From the NCBI RefSeq assembly GCF_014649775.1, contig NZ_BMTR01000036.1, positions 1 through 56,610 on the forward strand: DNA of 56,610 nucleotides, written 5' to 3'. The notes under the pieces were generated by a model. It made no database searches and was not told the origin of the DNA. It saw only the letters and a list, made by a program, of their open reading frames with translations. The stretch comes from Streptomyces longisporoflavus (GTDB taxonomy: Bacteria > Actinomycetota > Actinomycetes > Streptomycetales > Streptomycetaceae). Shown here piece by piece: positions 23,355-40,485 of this stretch. Positions within the stretch are counted from its first letter, which is position 1; every line of letters begins with the position of its first letter. Both the position numbers and the translations under genes were made by a program.

Positions 23355-24131
23355 TCAGATGTGCTGCCGCATCGGGGTGAAGTCCGTGAGGATGACCGCG
23401 CGTTCGCCCGGCTCGGTCCCGGCGCCGCGCTTGATGGGGGACACGTAGTGGCTGACCTTCTCGTCGGTCACGCCGTACGACTCCAGCGGCTTGGTCAGTT
23501 CGAACTCGGCGAGCACCTCGCCGGCCGGGACGTCCGCGGGCTGCTTGCCCCGGTACTGCGGCGGTGCGATGACGTTCACGCCGCCGTCGACGTTGCTGCG
23601 GTAGACCAGGTGCGCGAAGACGAACGGCTCGCCGTCCTGGTGGAGCTCGTTGGGCGAGGAGATGGCCTCGTGGCCGTCGTCGTCCACGGCCAGCTTGATG
23701 AGGTGGACGCCGACGTGCAGCGGGAACGCCAGGTCGCTGCGCGACCAGCGTGTCTGCTCGAAGTCGAAGTCGACGATCTCGCGGATGATCGGGTTGTTGC
23801 GGGCGGCTTCACTCATGGCGGGCAGCTTGCGCAGCACGCCGACGTATTCGGGGTTGTGGTCCGCCTGCCAGTAGCCGTTCATCCAGCCCTCGTCACCGAA
23901 GTGCGAGTCGGGGATCCAACTGAACTCCCGCGACCACGGCAGGAAGATGCCGCGGGCGTAGCGGCGGTTGCGTCCCGCCTCGGTCGCGTAGGGGTCCGGC
24001 GGGAGGTCGACGAATTCGGCGCGCAGGTTCTGGAAGGCCGGGTCGGATTCGGTGATCCCGAATATCTTGGCGAGGTCCCAGCGGGCGAATCCGTGCTCGA
24101 CGAGTGCGGGCGTTTCGGTCAGCGTCTGCAT
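23355..24131 (-). CDS. 2OG-Fe dioxygenase of the isoleucine-4-hydroxylase type
   Basis: The product is 258 aa from ATG 24131; an ATG five codons earlier is possible. It fits the 2OG-Fe_Oxy_2 group typified by Bacillus isoleucine dioxygenase. The signs are the His164-x-Asp166 motif in NELHQDGEPFVFAHLVYRSN, distal His228 (VSHYVSPI) and Arg244 (PGERAVIL). Members hydroxylate aliphatic side chains of free L-amino acids. It lies in the NRPS operon between two other iron oxygenases. It probably prepares a hydroxylated monomer for the synthetase; the substrate is not known. Confidence 0.82.
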   Translation of the reverse strand: MQTLTETPALVEHGFARWDLAKIFGITESDPAFQNLRAEFVDLPPDPYATEAGRNRRYARGIFLPWSREFSWIPDSHFGDEGWMNGYWQADHNPEYVGVLRKLPAMSEAARNNPIIREIVDFDFEQTRWSRSDLAFPLHVGVHLIKLAVDDDGHEAISSPNELHQDGEPFVFAHLVYRSNVDGGVNVIAPPQYRGKQPADVPAGEVLAEFELTKPLESYGVTDEKVSHYVSPIKRGAGTEPGERAVILTDFTPMRQHI

Positions 24132-24208
24132 GATTGTTTGTCCCAAGCGGTGGTCGTGAAATTGGTGGGTGGGGGTGGATGGGGATAGGTGGGGGCGGGC
24201 GGCGGCCG

Positions 24209-24271
24209 GGCCGTCAGACCGTGGCGAGCGTGCGCGGCCGGGCCGTCTAGACCGCGGCGAGCGTGCGCGCC
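24209..24271. repeat. Tandem duplication at the 3' end of the AspH gene
   Basis: Two imperfect copies of about 32 bp (containing GCGAGCGTGCGC) abut. The first copy supplies the end of the AspH-type protein (RTLAAV-stop) and the second repeats it after the stop (RTLATV-stop). It looks like a recent slip that moved the stop codon. Confidence 0.6.
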
Positions 24272-25236
24272 TGGCGGATGACCACCTGGCGGCGGCGTCC
24301 GCGCCGGGTGGACAGCTCGACGCGGGGCTTTTCGTCGAAGAGGTCGAGGCGCAGCAGGCGTTCCTCGCTCCAGCCGAGCAGCCGGAATTCGCCGGCGCCC
24401 AGGTGCAGCAGTTCCACCGGCGCGCGCCCCTCGACGCGCAGGACGAGCCCGTCGTCCTCGGCGATCACTTCGGCGGCGAGGTCGCTGTCCTGGTCGTCGA
24501 CCACGGGCTCGCCCCACTCCATGAAGGAGAACGGCACCGCGAAGCCGCAGCTGAACTCGGTGAGTTCGCGCGCGGTGAGCGGCAGGACGGGGCGGTAGTA
24601 CGCGATGTCGCTGGCCGGGAGCTGGGCGCGGAAGCTGTCCGGGAACAGGGCGAGCAGGCTGTCGTTGGTGGCACAGTCGGCGACCAGGTGGATCCTGGTG
24701 CGCTCCCCGGTGTTGCGCAGGGAGTGCGGGCGTTCGAAGTCGGCGTACCAGAGGGTTCCCGGCTGCCAGCGCTGCTCGACGCCGTCCAGGACCATGACCG
24801 CGCCGGGGTTGGTGACCAGCGGGATGTGCAGGCGTACGTAGCCGTAGGGGAGGCCGAGCGGGGTGTCCGAGTGCTCCTCGACGGAAACGCCGGGGGCCAG
24901 CGCCATCAGGCGGACGCTGCGCAGTTCGGTGCCGAGCTCGGACAGGACCTGGCGCAGGTAGGGCGCCTTCGCCATCAGCGGCGTGTCGGCGAATCCGTCG
25001 CGGCCGGGGCCGCCGGGATCGGTACGCGTGAGGTCTCCGCCCGGCGCGCGCAGGGAGAGGACCTTCCAGTCCACATCGGACTCCTCTCCGACGGCGCCGT
25101 CCTCGAAGGACCGCTGCAACGCCCAGAATTCGGAACCGCTCAGTTCCGCGAGATCCGCGGCGAGCCGGTCGACGTCCAGGTCGTTTCGCAGCATGACGGT
25201 GGCCGGAAGGCTTTCCAGGGAACTGCTCTCGTGCAT
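24247..25236 (-). CDS. Aspartyl/asparaginyl beta-hydroxylase-type oxygenase
   Basis: The product is 329 aa; GAGG lies before ATG 25236. The AspH domain (about residues 95-190) has His122-Ser-Asp124 in VEEHSDTPLG, His171 in ERPHSLRNTGERTRIHL and Arg179/Arg181 for 2-oxoglutarate binding. The C-terminal 130 residues are extra. Bacterial AspH-like enzymes in NRPS clusters beta-hydroxylate Asp, Asn, His or other residues, free or on a carrier. It follows the MFS gene and precedes two other oxygenases on the same strand. The target residue cannot be assigned. Confidence 0.85.
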   Translation of the reverse strand: MHESSSLESLPATVMLRNDLDVDRLAADLAELSGSEFWALQRSFEDGAVGEESDVDWKVLSLRAPGGDLTRTDPGGPGRDGFADTPLMAKAPYLRQVLSELGTELRSVRLMALAPGVSVEEHSDTPLGLPYGYVRLHIPLVTNPGAVMVLDGVEQRWQPGTLWYADFERPHSLRNTGERTRIHLVADCATNDSLLALFPDSFRAQLPASDIAYYRPVLPLTARELTEFSCGFAVPFSFMEWGEPVVDDQDSDLAAEVIAEDDGLVLRVEGRAPVELLHLGAGEFRLLGWSEERLLRLDLFDEKPRVELSTRRGRRRQVVIRQARTLAAV

Positions 25237-25355
25237 GAAGACCTCGCTTCGATGAGCTTTTCTTGCTCTTCTCGCTTTTCCCTTGCTATTGAATTCTTAC
25301 GTGTGCGGCGCATCGGGAAAAGCCTCGGGCAGGGGGCGGAAACGGCCAGGACGCT

Positions 25356-26702
25356 TTAGGACAGGGCTTTTTCGGTATCCGCCGCGGTAATTGTGCGCGT
25401 CATCGTGTGCGCGGATTCCGGGAAATCACGCATGCGTCGTATCGGGCCGCAAAACAGAATTGCTGTCGCCATTACTTGGAGGCCGCCCAGCATCCACATC
25501 GTTTCCCGGACCCCGGACAACGCGCCGAGCGTCCCGCCGAGCAGTCCGCCCACCGCGATGGCGCCGAAGCTGGTCACGGCCGCGCTGGCACTGACGCGCC
25601 CGATCAGGTCCGGCGGACAGTAGCGCTGGCGGAAGGTGTCGGTGATGACGCATGCCGCGACCACGCCGGCGCCGCAGCCGACGCCGCCGACCACGAAGAA
25701 CGCGAGGCCGGCTCCCGAGTCGGTCAGCGGGAAAAGCAGCGTGAAGGGCGCCGCGCCCGCGTGGCAGATCAGCACGGCCCGCGCGGTTCCGAAACGCGCG
25801 GATACCCGGGGGGACAGCAGGACGCCGAGGATGCCGCCGAGACCGCACAGTGTGAGGACCGCGCCGGTCGCCGCCTCGCCCGCGCCGACCGTCCGTACCA
25901 GGAACGCCACTTCGATGGAGCCCAGGCCGGTCAACGCGATGTTGGACACCGCGCTGAAGACGGCGAGGGAGCGCAGTACCGGGTCCCGGAACAGGAATCT
26001 CAGGCCGTCGCCGACTTCGGTGCGCAGCCGGCGCCGCTCGACGGCCGGAGGCGCGGGTTCGGGCGTCCGGACCGCGCGCAGACACAGCCAGGACACCAGG
26101 AAGCTCAGCGCGTTGGCGACCAGGCCGGTCACCGCGCCGAAGGCCTGGACGAGCATGCCGGCCAGGCCGGGGCCGATGACCTCGGTGGTCGACTCGCTTC
26201 CCTGTAACCGCGCGTTGCCCGCCAGGAGTTCCTCGTCGCGGACCAGGACCGGCAGATAGGCGCGTTGCGCGGTGGTGAAGAAGACGTTGGCGCACCCGCC
26301 GACGAACGCGGCCGCGAGCAGCTGCGCGATGGTGAGGACGCCTGCCCAGGCGGCGACAGGAACACTCACGAACGCGACGAAGGCGACGACGTCGGCGACC
26401 AGCATCACCGGCCGGCGGGGCAGTCGGTCCACCCAGGCGCCCGCGGGCAGGCCCAGGATCAGCCAGGGCAAATACGCGACGGAGGTCAGCAGGCCGACGA
26501 CGAAGGTGCTCGCGTCCAGGGTGAGGACGGCGACCAGCGGCAGCGCCACCACGGCGATCGAGTTGCCGAGCAGACTGGTCGTCTCCCCGAACCAGAACAA
26601 ACGGAAGTCACGCCCGGCCACCGGGCCGGGGCCGGGTGCCGTGCCCTGGTCGGGCGCCGGGCCTTGGTCGGGCGCCGGGCCCGGTGGGGTCACCTCGCTC
26701 AT
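25356..26702 (-). CDS. MFS exporter
   Basis: The product is 448 aa from ATG 26702, overlapping the NRPS stop by 4 bp. About twelve hydrophobic segments are present, with the MFS loop AGAWVDRLPRRPVMLVAD between helices 2 and 3. An early Gly/Pro-rich repeat (PAPDQGPAPDQGTAPGPGP) makes the N-terminus disordered. It belongs with MFS drug-type exporters common in NRPS clusters and probably exports the finished peptide and gives self-resistance. Confidence 0.9.
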   Translation of the reverse strand: MSEVTPPGPAPDQGPAPDQGTAPGPGPVAGRDFRLFWFGETTSLLGNSIAVVALPLVAVLTLDASTFVVGLLTSVAYLPWLILGLPAGAWVDRLPRRPVMLVADVVAFVAFVSVPVAAWAGVLTIAQLLAAAFVGGCANVFFTTAQRAYLPVLVRDEELLAGNARLQGSESTTEVIGPGLAGMLVQAFGAVTGLVANALSFLVSWLCLRAVRTPEPAPPAVERRRLRTEVGDGLRFLFRDPVLRSLAVFSAVSNIALTGLGSIEVAFLVRTVGAGEAATGAVLTLCGLGGILGVLLSPRVSARFGTARAVLICHAGAAPFTLLFPLTDSGAGLAFFVVGGVGCGAGVVAACVITDTFRQRYCPPDLIGRVSASAAVTSFGAIAVGGLLGGTLGALSGVRETMWMLGGLQVMATAILFCGPIRRMRDFPESAHTMTRTITAADTEKALS

Positions 26703-29700
26703 CGCTGCCCCGCCGCAGGCACCTCGGGCGCCTCGGGCACCTCGGGCATCGCAGGCCGCGATGCGTCCAGCACGGCGAGTTTCCCGGCGAGGACCGAGCC
26801 GATGCGCGCGATCGGTTCCCGCCCGGTGATCTCGCCGTGGCCGCAGGCGATCTCGTGCACCTCGAAGCGTCCGGTGACGTGTGCGCGCCACGCCTCCGGT
26901 ACGGGCGCGTCCTGCGATTTCCCCTCCGTGGCGGAGAAGAACACCGCGTCCCCCTCGTACGTACGGGGCCGCAAGTCCTCGTAGATCCGGTCGTTGTCGA
27001 CGAACACCCGGGCCAGGGCCGCGGCCTCCTCCCGCGTCAGCCATTCGAGGGTGCTGCCCGGCCGGCGGACCGTCCGCTCGTAGGCCTCGAAGTTCAGCGG
27101 TTGCTCGCCGGACGCGGATAGGTCGTATCCCAGGGAGTCCAGGAGCTCGGTGAACGTCTCCGGGCTTCCTTCGTCGAGGGGCCGGTAGTCCGGGACCGAC
27201 GCGGGCGGGTAGCCGTCGAGGAGGGCGAGCAGGTCGACCTCGGCTCCGGCTGCCTGGAGTTCGGTGGCCAGGAGGTGGGCGATGACGGCGCCGAAGGACC
27301 AGCCGATCAGTCGGTAGGGGCCTTCGGGCTGTACGGAGCGGATCTGCCGCGCGTAGTCCTCGACCATGTCGCGCCAGGAGCCCCCGCACGCCTCCGCGTC
27401 GGTGAGCCCTCTGGCCTGCAACCCGTATACGGGGTAGTCGGCGTCGATGTGGCCGAGCAGGCCCGCGTAGCTCCAGCTGATCCCGGCGGCCGGGTGCACA
27501 CAGAAGAGGGGCGGCCTCTCGCCGCCCGTGCGCAGGGGCAGCAGGGGCGCCAGCGGGTCGTGCCGCGTGCCTGCGGTCAGGCGGTCCGCGAGGCCGGCGA
27601 CGGTCGGCGCCTGGAACAGGTCCAGGATGGTCAGCTCGCCGCCGAGCACTGTGCGCACCCGGGAGAGCAGTCTGGTGGCCAGCAGGGAGTGGCCGCCCAG
27701 GTCGAAGAAGCTCTCCTCGGCCCCGACCCGGCTCAGCCCGAGGACCTGCGCGAACAGGTCGCACAGGATCTCTTCGTAGGGTCCGCGCGGGCCGCGGGAG
27801 GCGGGGCGCTGATCGAGGTCCGGGGCCGGCAGCGCGTCCCGGTCGAGTTTGCCGTTGGGTGTCATCGGCAGCCGCTCCACCGTCTGGAAGAACGATGGGA
27901 TCATGTGGTCGGGCAGGACCGAGGCGAGGTGGCCGCGCAGCTCGCGTGCGTCCGGGGCCTCGGCCTCTTCCGAGGTCGGCTGCACGTATCCCACCAGGCG
28001 CTTGTCTCCCCCGGCGGTCGCGCGTACGGCCACGGCGGCCTGCGCCACGCCCGGGCAGCGGGTCAGCGCGGCCTCCACCTCGCCGAGTTCGATACGAAAA
28101 CCCCGCAGCTTGACCTGGTCGTCGACGCGGCCCAGGTAGTCGAGCCTGCCTTGGCGGTCCCAGCGGACCAGGTCACCGGTGCGGTACATGCGGGTCCCCG
28201 TCTCCCCGGCCGCGGGCCAGGGGCAGGCGACGAACCGTTCGGCGGTGACCGTCGGGCGGCCCAGATAGCCGCGGGCTACGCCGGGCCCCGCCACGTACAG
28301 CTCGCCCGGCACGCCCGGCGCGACGGGGCGCAGCCGCTCGTCGAGCACGAAGACCCGGGTGTTGCCGATCGGCCGGCCGATCAACGGGTGCGGGCTGTCC
28401 GCAGCGTCCCACCACAGCGCGTCCAGGGTGCATTCCGTGGGGCCGTAGAGGTTGTAGCAGAGAGTGCCGGGCGCCGCCTGGCGTACGCGGGTCCACAGCT
28501 GCTGTCCGGCGGCTTCCCCGCCGAGCAGCAGCACGCGTGGCACGCCCGGCGCGGTCAGCAGGCCTTCGTCGAGGAGGTGCTCGGCGTAGGTGGGGGTGAC
28601 GTCGAGGACGTCGATCCGGGCAGTCTTGACGTAGGCGGTCAGGGCGGCGGCGTCGCGCCGGGTCTCGTCGCCGATGACGTGGAGTTCATGGCCCACCAGC
28701 ATCCAGAACAGGGCCTCCCAGGAGGTGTCGAAGGACAGCGAGGCGGTGACGGCGGACCGCAGGCGCCGGTCCGCCGTGTCCGCCGTGGCTGCCTCGGTGC
28801 GCGCGATCAGGCCCGCGCGGTGGAAGGCGTACAGGTTGCTCAGGGCGGCGTGCGGTGTCACCACGCCCTTGGGGCGGCCGGTGGATCCGGAGGTGTAGAT
28901 GACGTATGCGGCGCTGTCCGGGCGTATGCGGCGCGGCAGGTCGGGCAGGGGGCCGGAGGGTGTCTCTTCCCGGTCGGCGAACACCGTTGGCAGCTCGCCG
29001 AGTTGGTGCGTAGCCGCAGTCGCGGTGTCCGTGACGACCGCGACCGGTGCGGCGTCGCGCAGCATGTGCGCGATCCGCTCCGGCGGGTATTCCAGGTCGA
29101 GGTGCAGATAGGCCGCGCCCGTCCTGAGGACGGCCAGCATCGCGACGACGGACTCGGCCGAGCGGGGCAGGGCGAGCGCGACCACCTGCTCCGCCTCGGC
29201 GCCCAGGGCGCGCAGGCGGCGCGCGAGCAGGTCGGCGCGCGCGTCGAGTTCGGCGAAGGTGAGCCGCGCCGCCCCGCACACCAGGGCCGTCGCCTGTGGC
29301 GTGCGCGCGGCCTGTGCCGCGAACAGCTGGGGGATGGTGTCCGGTGAGGCGGGTGCCGCGGTGTCGTTCCAGGCGACCAGGGCTTGGTGGCGGTGTTCGG
29401 CGGAGAGCGGGTCGGCCGCGCTGATGGGCCGCTCCGGGTCGGTCACGAGCTGCCTGAGCAGCCGGGGCAGGGCGTCGGCGATGTGGTCGGCGGTGGCCCG
29501 GTCGAACAGGCCGGTGGCGTACTCCAGGGTGCCGTCGATGCCGGCGGCCTCGCCGTCGGGTGTGCGGTGCTCGCGGAAGTCGGCGGTCAGGTCGAACTTG
29601 GCTATGCCGTGGTCCGATTGCTCCTCGGTGCAGGTCAGGCCCGGCAGGACGAGGGTCCCCTGCTCTGCCCTGGACAGGGTCAGCATGACCTGGAAGAGCG

Positions 29701-30772
29701 GATGGCGGGCCAGGGACCGCTCCGGGTTCAGCTCCTCGACCAGACGCTCGAAGGGAACGTCCTGGTGGTCGTAGGCGGCGAGGTCGGTGTCCCGCACCCG
29801 GTGCAGCAGCTCGCCGAAGGTCGGATCACCCGATACGTCGCTGCGCAGGACCAGGGTGTTCACGAAGAAGCCGACCACGCCTTCCAGCGCGTCGTCCAGG
29901 CGTCCGGCCACCGCGGTGCCGATCGGGATGTCCGTACCCGCGCCGAGCCGCGAAAGCAGCACCGCGAGACCGGCTTGCAGCACCATGAAGGTGGTGCAGC
30001 CGTGGTCGGCGGCGACCGCGAGCAGACGGCGGTGCAGTTCGCCGTCGAGCTTCAGGGGTACGCAGTCGCCGCGGTGGTCGGCGATCGCGGGGCGCGGCCG
30101 GTCGAAGGGCAGGTCCAACTCAGCTGGTAGTCCCGCCAGTTGCTCTCGCCAGTACGACAGTTGCGTGGCAAGCAGGCCCGACGGTTGGCCCTCCTCGCCG
30201 AGCAGGCGCGACGGTTGGCCCTCCTCGCCGAGCAGGTCCCGCTGCCACACCGCGTAGTCCGCGTAACTGACCGGCAGCGGCGCCCACTGCGGTGCCTCGC
30301 CCGCGGTCCTGGCGCGGTACGCCGTCGCCAGGTCGGTGAGCAGCGGCTGCCAGGATCCCTCGTCGCAGGCGATGTGGTGGAGCACCAGCGCCAGCACGTG
30401 TTCCTGCGGTGTGAGCGCGAACGCCGCTGCGCGGAGCGGGAGTTCGTCCGTCAGGTCGAAGCCGCTATCCAGGACGGCGGTCAGCGCGTCGGCGAGCTCG
30501 CTCTCCTCGCATGCGACCACGTCGAGCCCGGGCCGCCGGTCGACCAGCTGCGGTACGGGTTCGCCCTCGACGCCTGGGTACACCGTGCGCAGCACGTCGT
30601 GCCGGTCGGCCAGGTCGGCGAGCGCCGCGGCCAAGGCGGTGCGGTCAAGGTCGCCGCGTACCCGGATCACGAGCGGGCAGTTGTAGACCGCCGAGGCGCC
30701 GTTCACGCGGTTCAGGAACCACAGCCTGCGCTGGGCATAGGACACGGGGGACGCAGGGGACACGGGGGACAC
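26699..30772 (-). CDS. NRPS: C-A-T-TE terminal module
   Basis: The product is 1357 aa. The C domain (about 5-450) has catalytic His-His at 132-133 but in the form HHIACDEGS rather than HHxxxDG. The A domain (about 475-985) shows YVIYTSGSTGRPKGVV, NLYGPTE and MTPNGKLDR. The T domain has FFDLGGHSLLA, and the C-terminal thioesterase has GWSFG and a late GHGEI with a possible catalytic His. My reading of the specificity positions is D-T-E-D-L-G-L-L-D-K. Two acidic residues in the pocket suggest a basic amino acid, but I know no exact match. It would add residue 5 and release the peptide as an acid or macrocycle. Confidence 0.93.
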   Translation of the reverse strand: MSPVSPASPVSYAQRRLWFLNRVNGASAVYNCPLVIRVRGDLDRTALAAALADLADRHDVLRTVYPGVEGEPVPQLVDRRPGLDVVACEESELADALTAVLDSGFDLTDELPLRAAAFALTPQEHVLALVLHHIACDEGSWQPLLTDLATAYRARTAGEAPQWAPLPVSYADYAVWQRDLLGEEGQPSRLLGEEGQPSGLLATQLSYWREQLAGLPAELDLPFDRPRPAIADHRGDCVPLKLDGELHRRLLAVAADHGCTTFMVLQAGLAVLLSRLGAGTDIPIGTAVAGRLDDALEGVVGFFVNTLVLRSDVSGDPTFGELLHRVRDTDLAAYDHQDVPFERLVEELNPERSLARHPLFQVMLTLSRAEQGTLVLPGLTCTEEQSDHGIAKFDLTADFREHRTPDGEAAGIDGTLEYATGLFDRATADHIADALPRLLRQLVTDPERPISAADPLSAEHRHQALVAWNDTAAPASPDTIPQLFAAQAARTPQATALVCGAARLTFAELDARADLLARRLRALGAEAEQVVALALPRSAESVVAMLAVLRTGAAYLHLDLEYPPERIAHMLRDAAPVAVVTDTATAATHQLGELPTVFADREETPSGPLPDLPRRIRPDSAAYVIYTSGSTGRPKGVVTPHAALSNLYAFHRAGLIARTEAATADTADRRLRSAVTASLSFDTSWEALFWMLVGHELHVIGDETRRDAAALTAYVKTARIDVLDVTPTYAEHLLDEGLLTAPGVPRVLLLGGEAAGQQLWTRVRQAAPGTLCYNLYGPTECTLDALWWDAADSPHPLIGRPIGNTRVFVLDERLRPVAPGVPGELYVAGPGVARGYLGRPTVTAERFVACPWPAAGETGTRMYRTGDLVRWDRQGRLDYLGRVDDQVKLRGFRIELGEVEAALTRCPGVAQAAVAVRATAGGDKRLVGYVQPTSEEAEAPDARELRGHLASVLPDHMIPSFFQTVERLPMTPNGKLDRDALPAPDLDQRPASRGPRGPYEEILCDLFAQVLGLSRVGAEESFFDLGGHSLLATRLLSRVRTVLGGELTILDLFQAPTVAGLADRLTAGTRHDPLAPLLPLRTGGERPPLFCVHPAAGISWSYAGLLGHIDADYPVYGLQARGLTDAEACGGSWRDMVEDYARQIRSVQPEGPYRLIGWSFGAVIAHLLATELQAAGAEVDLLALLDGYPPASVPDYRPLDEGSPETFTELLDSLGYDLSASGEQPLNFEAYERTVRRPGSTLEWLTREEAAALARVFVDNDRIYEDLRPRTYEGDAVFFSATEGKSQDAPVPEAWRAHVTGRFEVHEIACGHGEITGREPIARIGSVLAGKLAVLDASRPAMPEVPEAPEVPAAGQR
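30181..30240. repeat. 30-bp in-frame tandem duplication inside the C domain
   Basis: Two adjacent copies of 30 bp (starting ACGGTTGGCCCTCCTCGCCG) encode LLGEEGQPSR and LLGEEGQPSG in the surface loop that follows WQRDLLG. It adds ten residues and keeps frame. Confidence 0.8.
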
Positions 30773-30782
30773 GGGTCACTCC

Positions 30783-31559
30783 TCAGGGGGCAGAGCCGGT
30801 TGCGGTGGCATGGAGCGGTGCGATGCGGCTCGGGAGGGTGCGCCAGATCTCCGGGGTGTAGAAGTGGCCGCCGCCGAGCACGTCGTGCCGGTGCGGGCCG
30901 CGGGCCAGGCGCCGCCACCGGGCGCTCACGTCGGCGCTGATCAGCGGATCGTCGGCGCCGGTGAGCACGTGCAGCGGCACGCTCACTTCGGCGCCGTCGT
31001 AGGCGTAGGTGTCCCGTACGGCGATGTCGGCCCGCATCAGCTCCAGGGCCAGTTCGGTCAGGCCGGGGTTCTCGCGCACGTGCGGGGGCAGCAGGCCGTG
31101 GGTCTCCAGCCACCGCAGCATGCGTTCGTCCGCGTCCCCGGGCAGGGGGCGGCGTTCGTTGTCGGTGAGGCCGCGGTCCGGGGCGTTGCAGGAGGACAGG
31201 ACGAGCGCTTCGGGCCTGTGCGCCGCGTCGCCGTCGAGCCGGGCGGCCACGTCGAAGGCCATCCAGCCGCTCATGCTGTGCCCGAACAGGACGTACGGTC
31301 CGAGGTCGTCGGACGCGGCCTCGCGCAGTGTTCGCGTGACGTCGGTGGCCAGTTCGTCCCAGTCGCGGGCGAAGGGCTCGGCGAACCTGCCCTCCCGGCC
31401 GGGATAGCAGAGCACGGCCAGGTCCGTTCCGGCGGGCAGGGCAGCGGCCCAGGACTGGTACGGGGCCGTGCCGCCGCCGAAGAAGCTCAGGCCGACCAGC
31501 GTCCGCCGGGCGCCGGGCGTGCGGTGCAGGGGCACCAGCGTGGTGTTGCGTACCGCCAT
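30783..31559 (-). CDS. Type II thioesterase
   Basis: The product is 258 aa. It is an alpha/beta hydrolase of the NRPS editing type: opening LVGLSFFGGGTAPYQSW, YPGREGRFAEP, the nucleophile GHSMSGWMAFD, then the acid in TGADDPL and the His in LGGGHFYTP. It removes wrong or stalled acyl groups from carrier domains. It sits 10 bp before the second NRPS and 3 bp after MbtH in one operon. Confidence 0.92.
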   Translation of the reverse strand: MAVRNTTLVPLHRTPGARRTLVGLSFFGGGTAPYQSWAAALPAGTDLAVLCYPGREGRFAEPFARDWDELATDVTRTLREAASDDLGPYVLFGHSMSGWMAFDVAARLDGDAAHRPEALVLSSCNAPDRGLTDNERRPLPGDADERMLRWLETHGLLPPHVRENPGLTELALELMRADIAVRDTYAYDGAEVSVPLHVLTGADDPLISADVSARWRRLARGPHRHDVLGGGHFYTPEIWRTLPSRIAPLHATATGSAP

Positions 31560-31562
31560 CGC

Positions 31563-31775
31563 TCAGGCCCCGTCCATCGCGGCCACGAGGCTGGCGGGGC
31601 GCAGGTCCGTCCAGTGCTCCTCGACGTAGTCCAGGCACGCGGTGCGCGGACCGGCGCCGAACACGGCGGACCATCCGGCGGGTACGTCGATGAACGCGGG
31701 CCACAGCGAGTGCTGGTGCTCGGCGTTGGCCAGGACGAGATAGGAGCCTTCTGCGTCGTCGAAGGGGTTGTTCAC
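31563..31775 (-). CDS. MbtH-like protein
   Basis: The product is 70 aa from GTG 31775 with AGGAA upstream. It has the family pattern NPFDDAEGSYLVLANAEHQHSLWP with the conserved tryptophans, then GWSAVFG and CLDYVEEHW. MbtH proteins bind and activate A domains. It is the only MbtH in the cluster, so it may serve all four A domains here, including the stand-alone one. Confidence 0.95.
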   Translation of the reverse strand: MNNPFDDAEGSYLVLANAEHQHSLWPAFIDVPAGWSAVFGAGPRTACLDYVEEHWTDLRPASLVAAMDGA

Positions 31776-31852
31776 GGAGCTGTTCCTTTCGGGGTGGTCG
31801 ATTCGGAGTGGCGATGCAGGGGGAGGGGGCCGGCCCGCTCAGAGCAGACCGG

Positions 31853-32266
31853 TCAGAGCCAGCCGAGGCGGGTGGCCTTCACACCGGCCTCGAAGCGGCT
31901 GCGCGCCCCGAGGCGCTCCATCAGCGCGGCCATCATGCGGCGCGCGGTGCGGTGCGACACGTGCAGCCGGCTCGCGGCGGCGGCGTCGGTGCAGCCCTCG
32001 GCCGCCAGCCTGAGCAGCGCCCGTTCGGTGCTGCTCAGGCTGTCTCCGCCGGTCAGCTGCTCGGCTTGGAGGACCTGGTCCGGCGGGCCCGATGTGCGGG
32101 ACCTGAGCAGGCGCAGGGCCTCGGCGTGGGTCTCGGCGAGCCGCCGCTGGCGACGCAGCAGCTCCTCGTGCTGGCCGGCCAGCTGGTCGGCGATCTCCTC
32201 GATGGCCGACGCGGCTTCCACGGCCGACGCGGGCGCGGCGGCTTCCAGTTCGGACAAGGTCAGCAT
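31853..32266 (-). CDS. Small LuxR-type regulator within the NRPS operon
   Basis: The product is 137 aa. A helical N-terminus (residues 10-70, heptad-like IEEIADQLAGQHEELLRRQR) is followed by a C-terminal LuxR HTH (residues 75-135, SSTERALLRLAAEGCTDAAA, LHVSHRTARRMM) ending GARSRFEAGVKATRLGWL. The HTH is close to that of the 375-1400 protein, but the N-terminal winged helix and sensor are missing. It is placed between the two NRPS genes and transcribed with them. It may be a feedback regulator or may pair with the full-length LuxR proteins. The ribosome binding site region GGGAGACGGA precedes ATG 32266. Confidence 0.8.
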   Translation of the reverse strand: MLTLSELEAAAPASAVEAASAIEEIADQLAGQHEELLRRQRRLAETHAEALRLLRSRTSGPPDQVLQAEQLTGGDSLSSTERALLRLAAEGCTDAAAASRLHVSHRTARRMMAALMERLGARSRFEAGVKATRLGWL

Positions 32267-32314
32267 GAGGTCCGTCTCCCGGGTGTGGTGGTCGGGGCCT
32301 GTGCAGGCCCCCTG

Positions 32315-40483
<8,169 letters not shown>

Positions 40484-40485
40484 CT

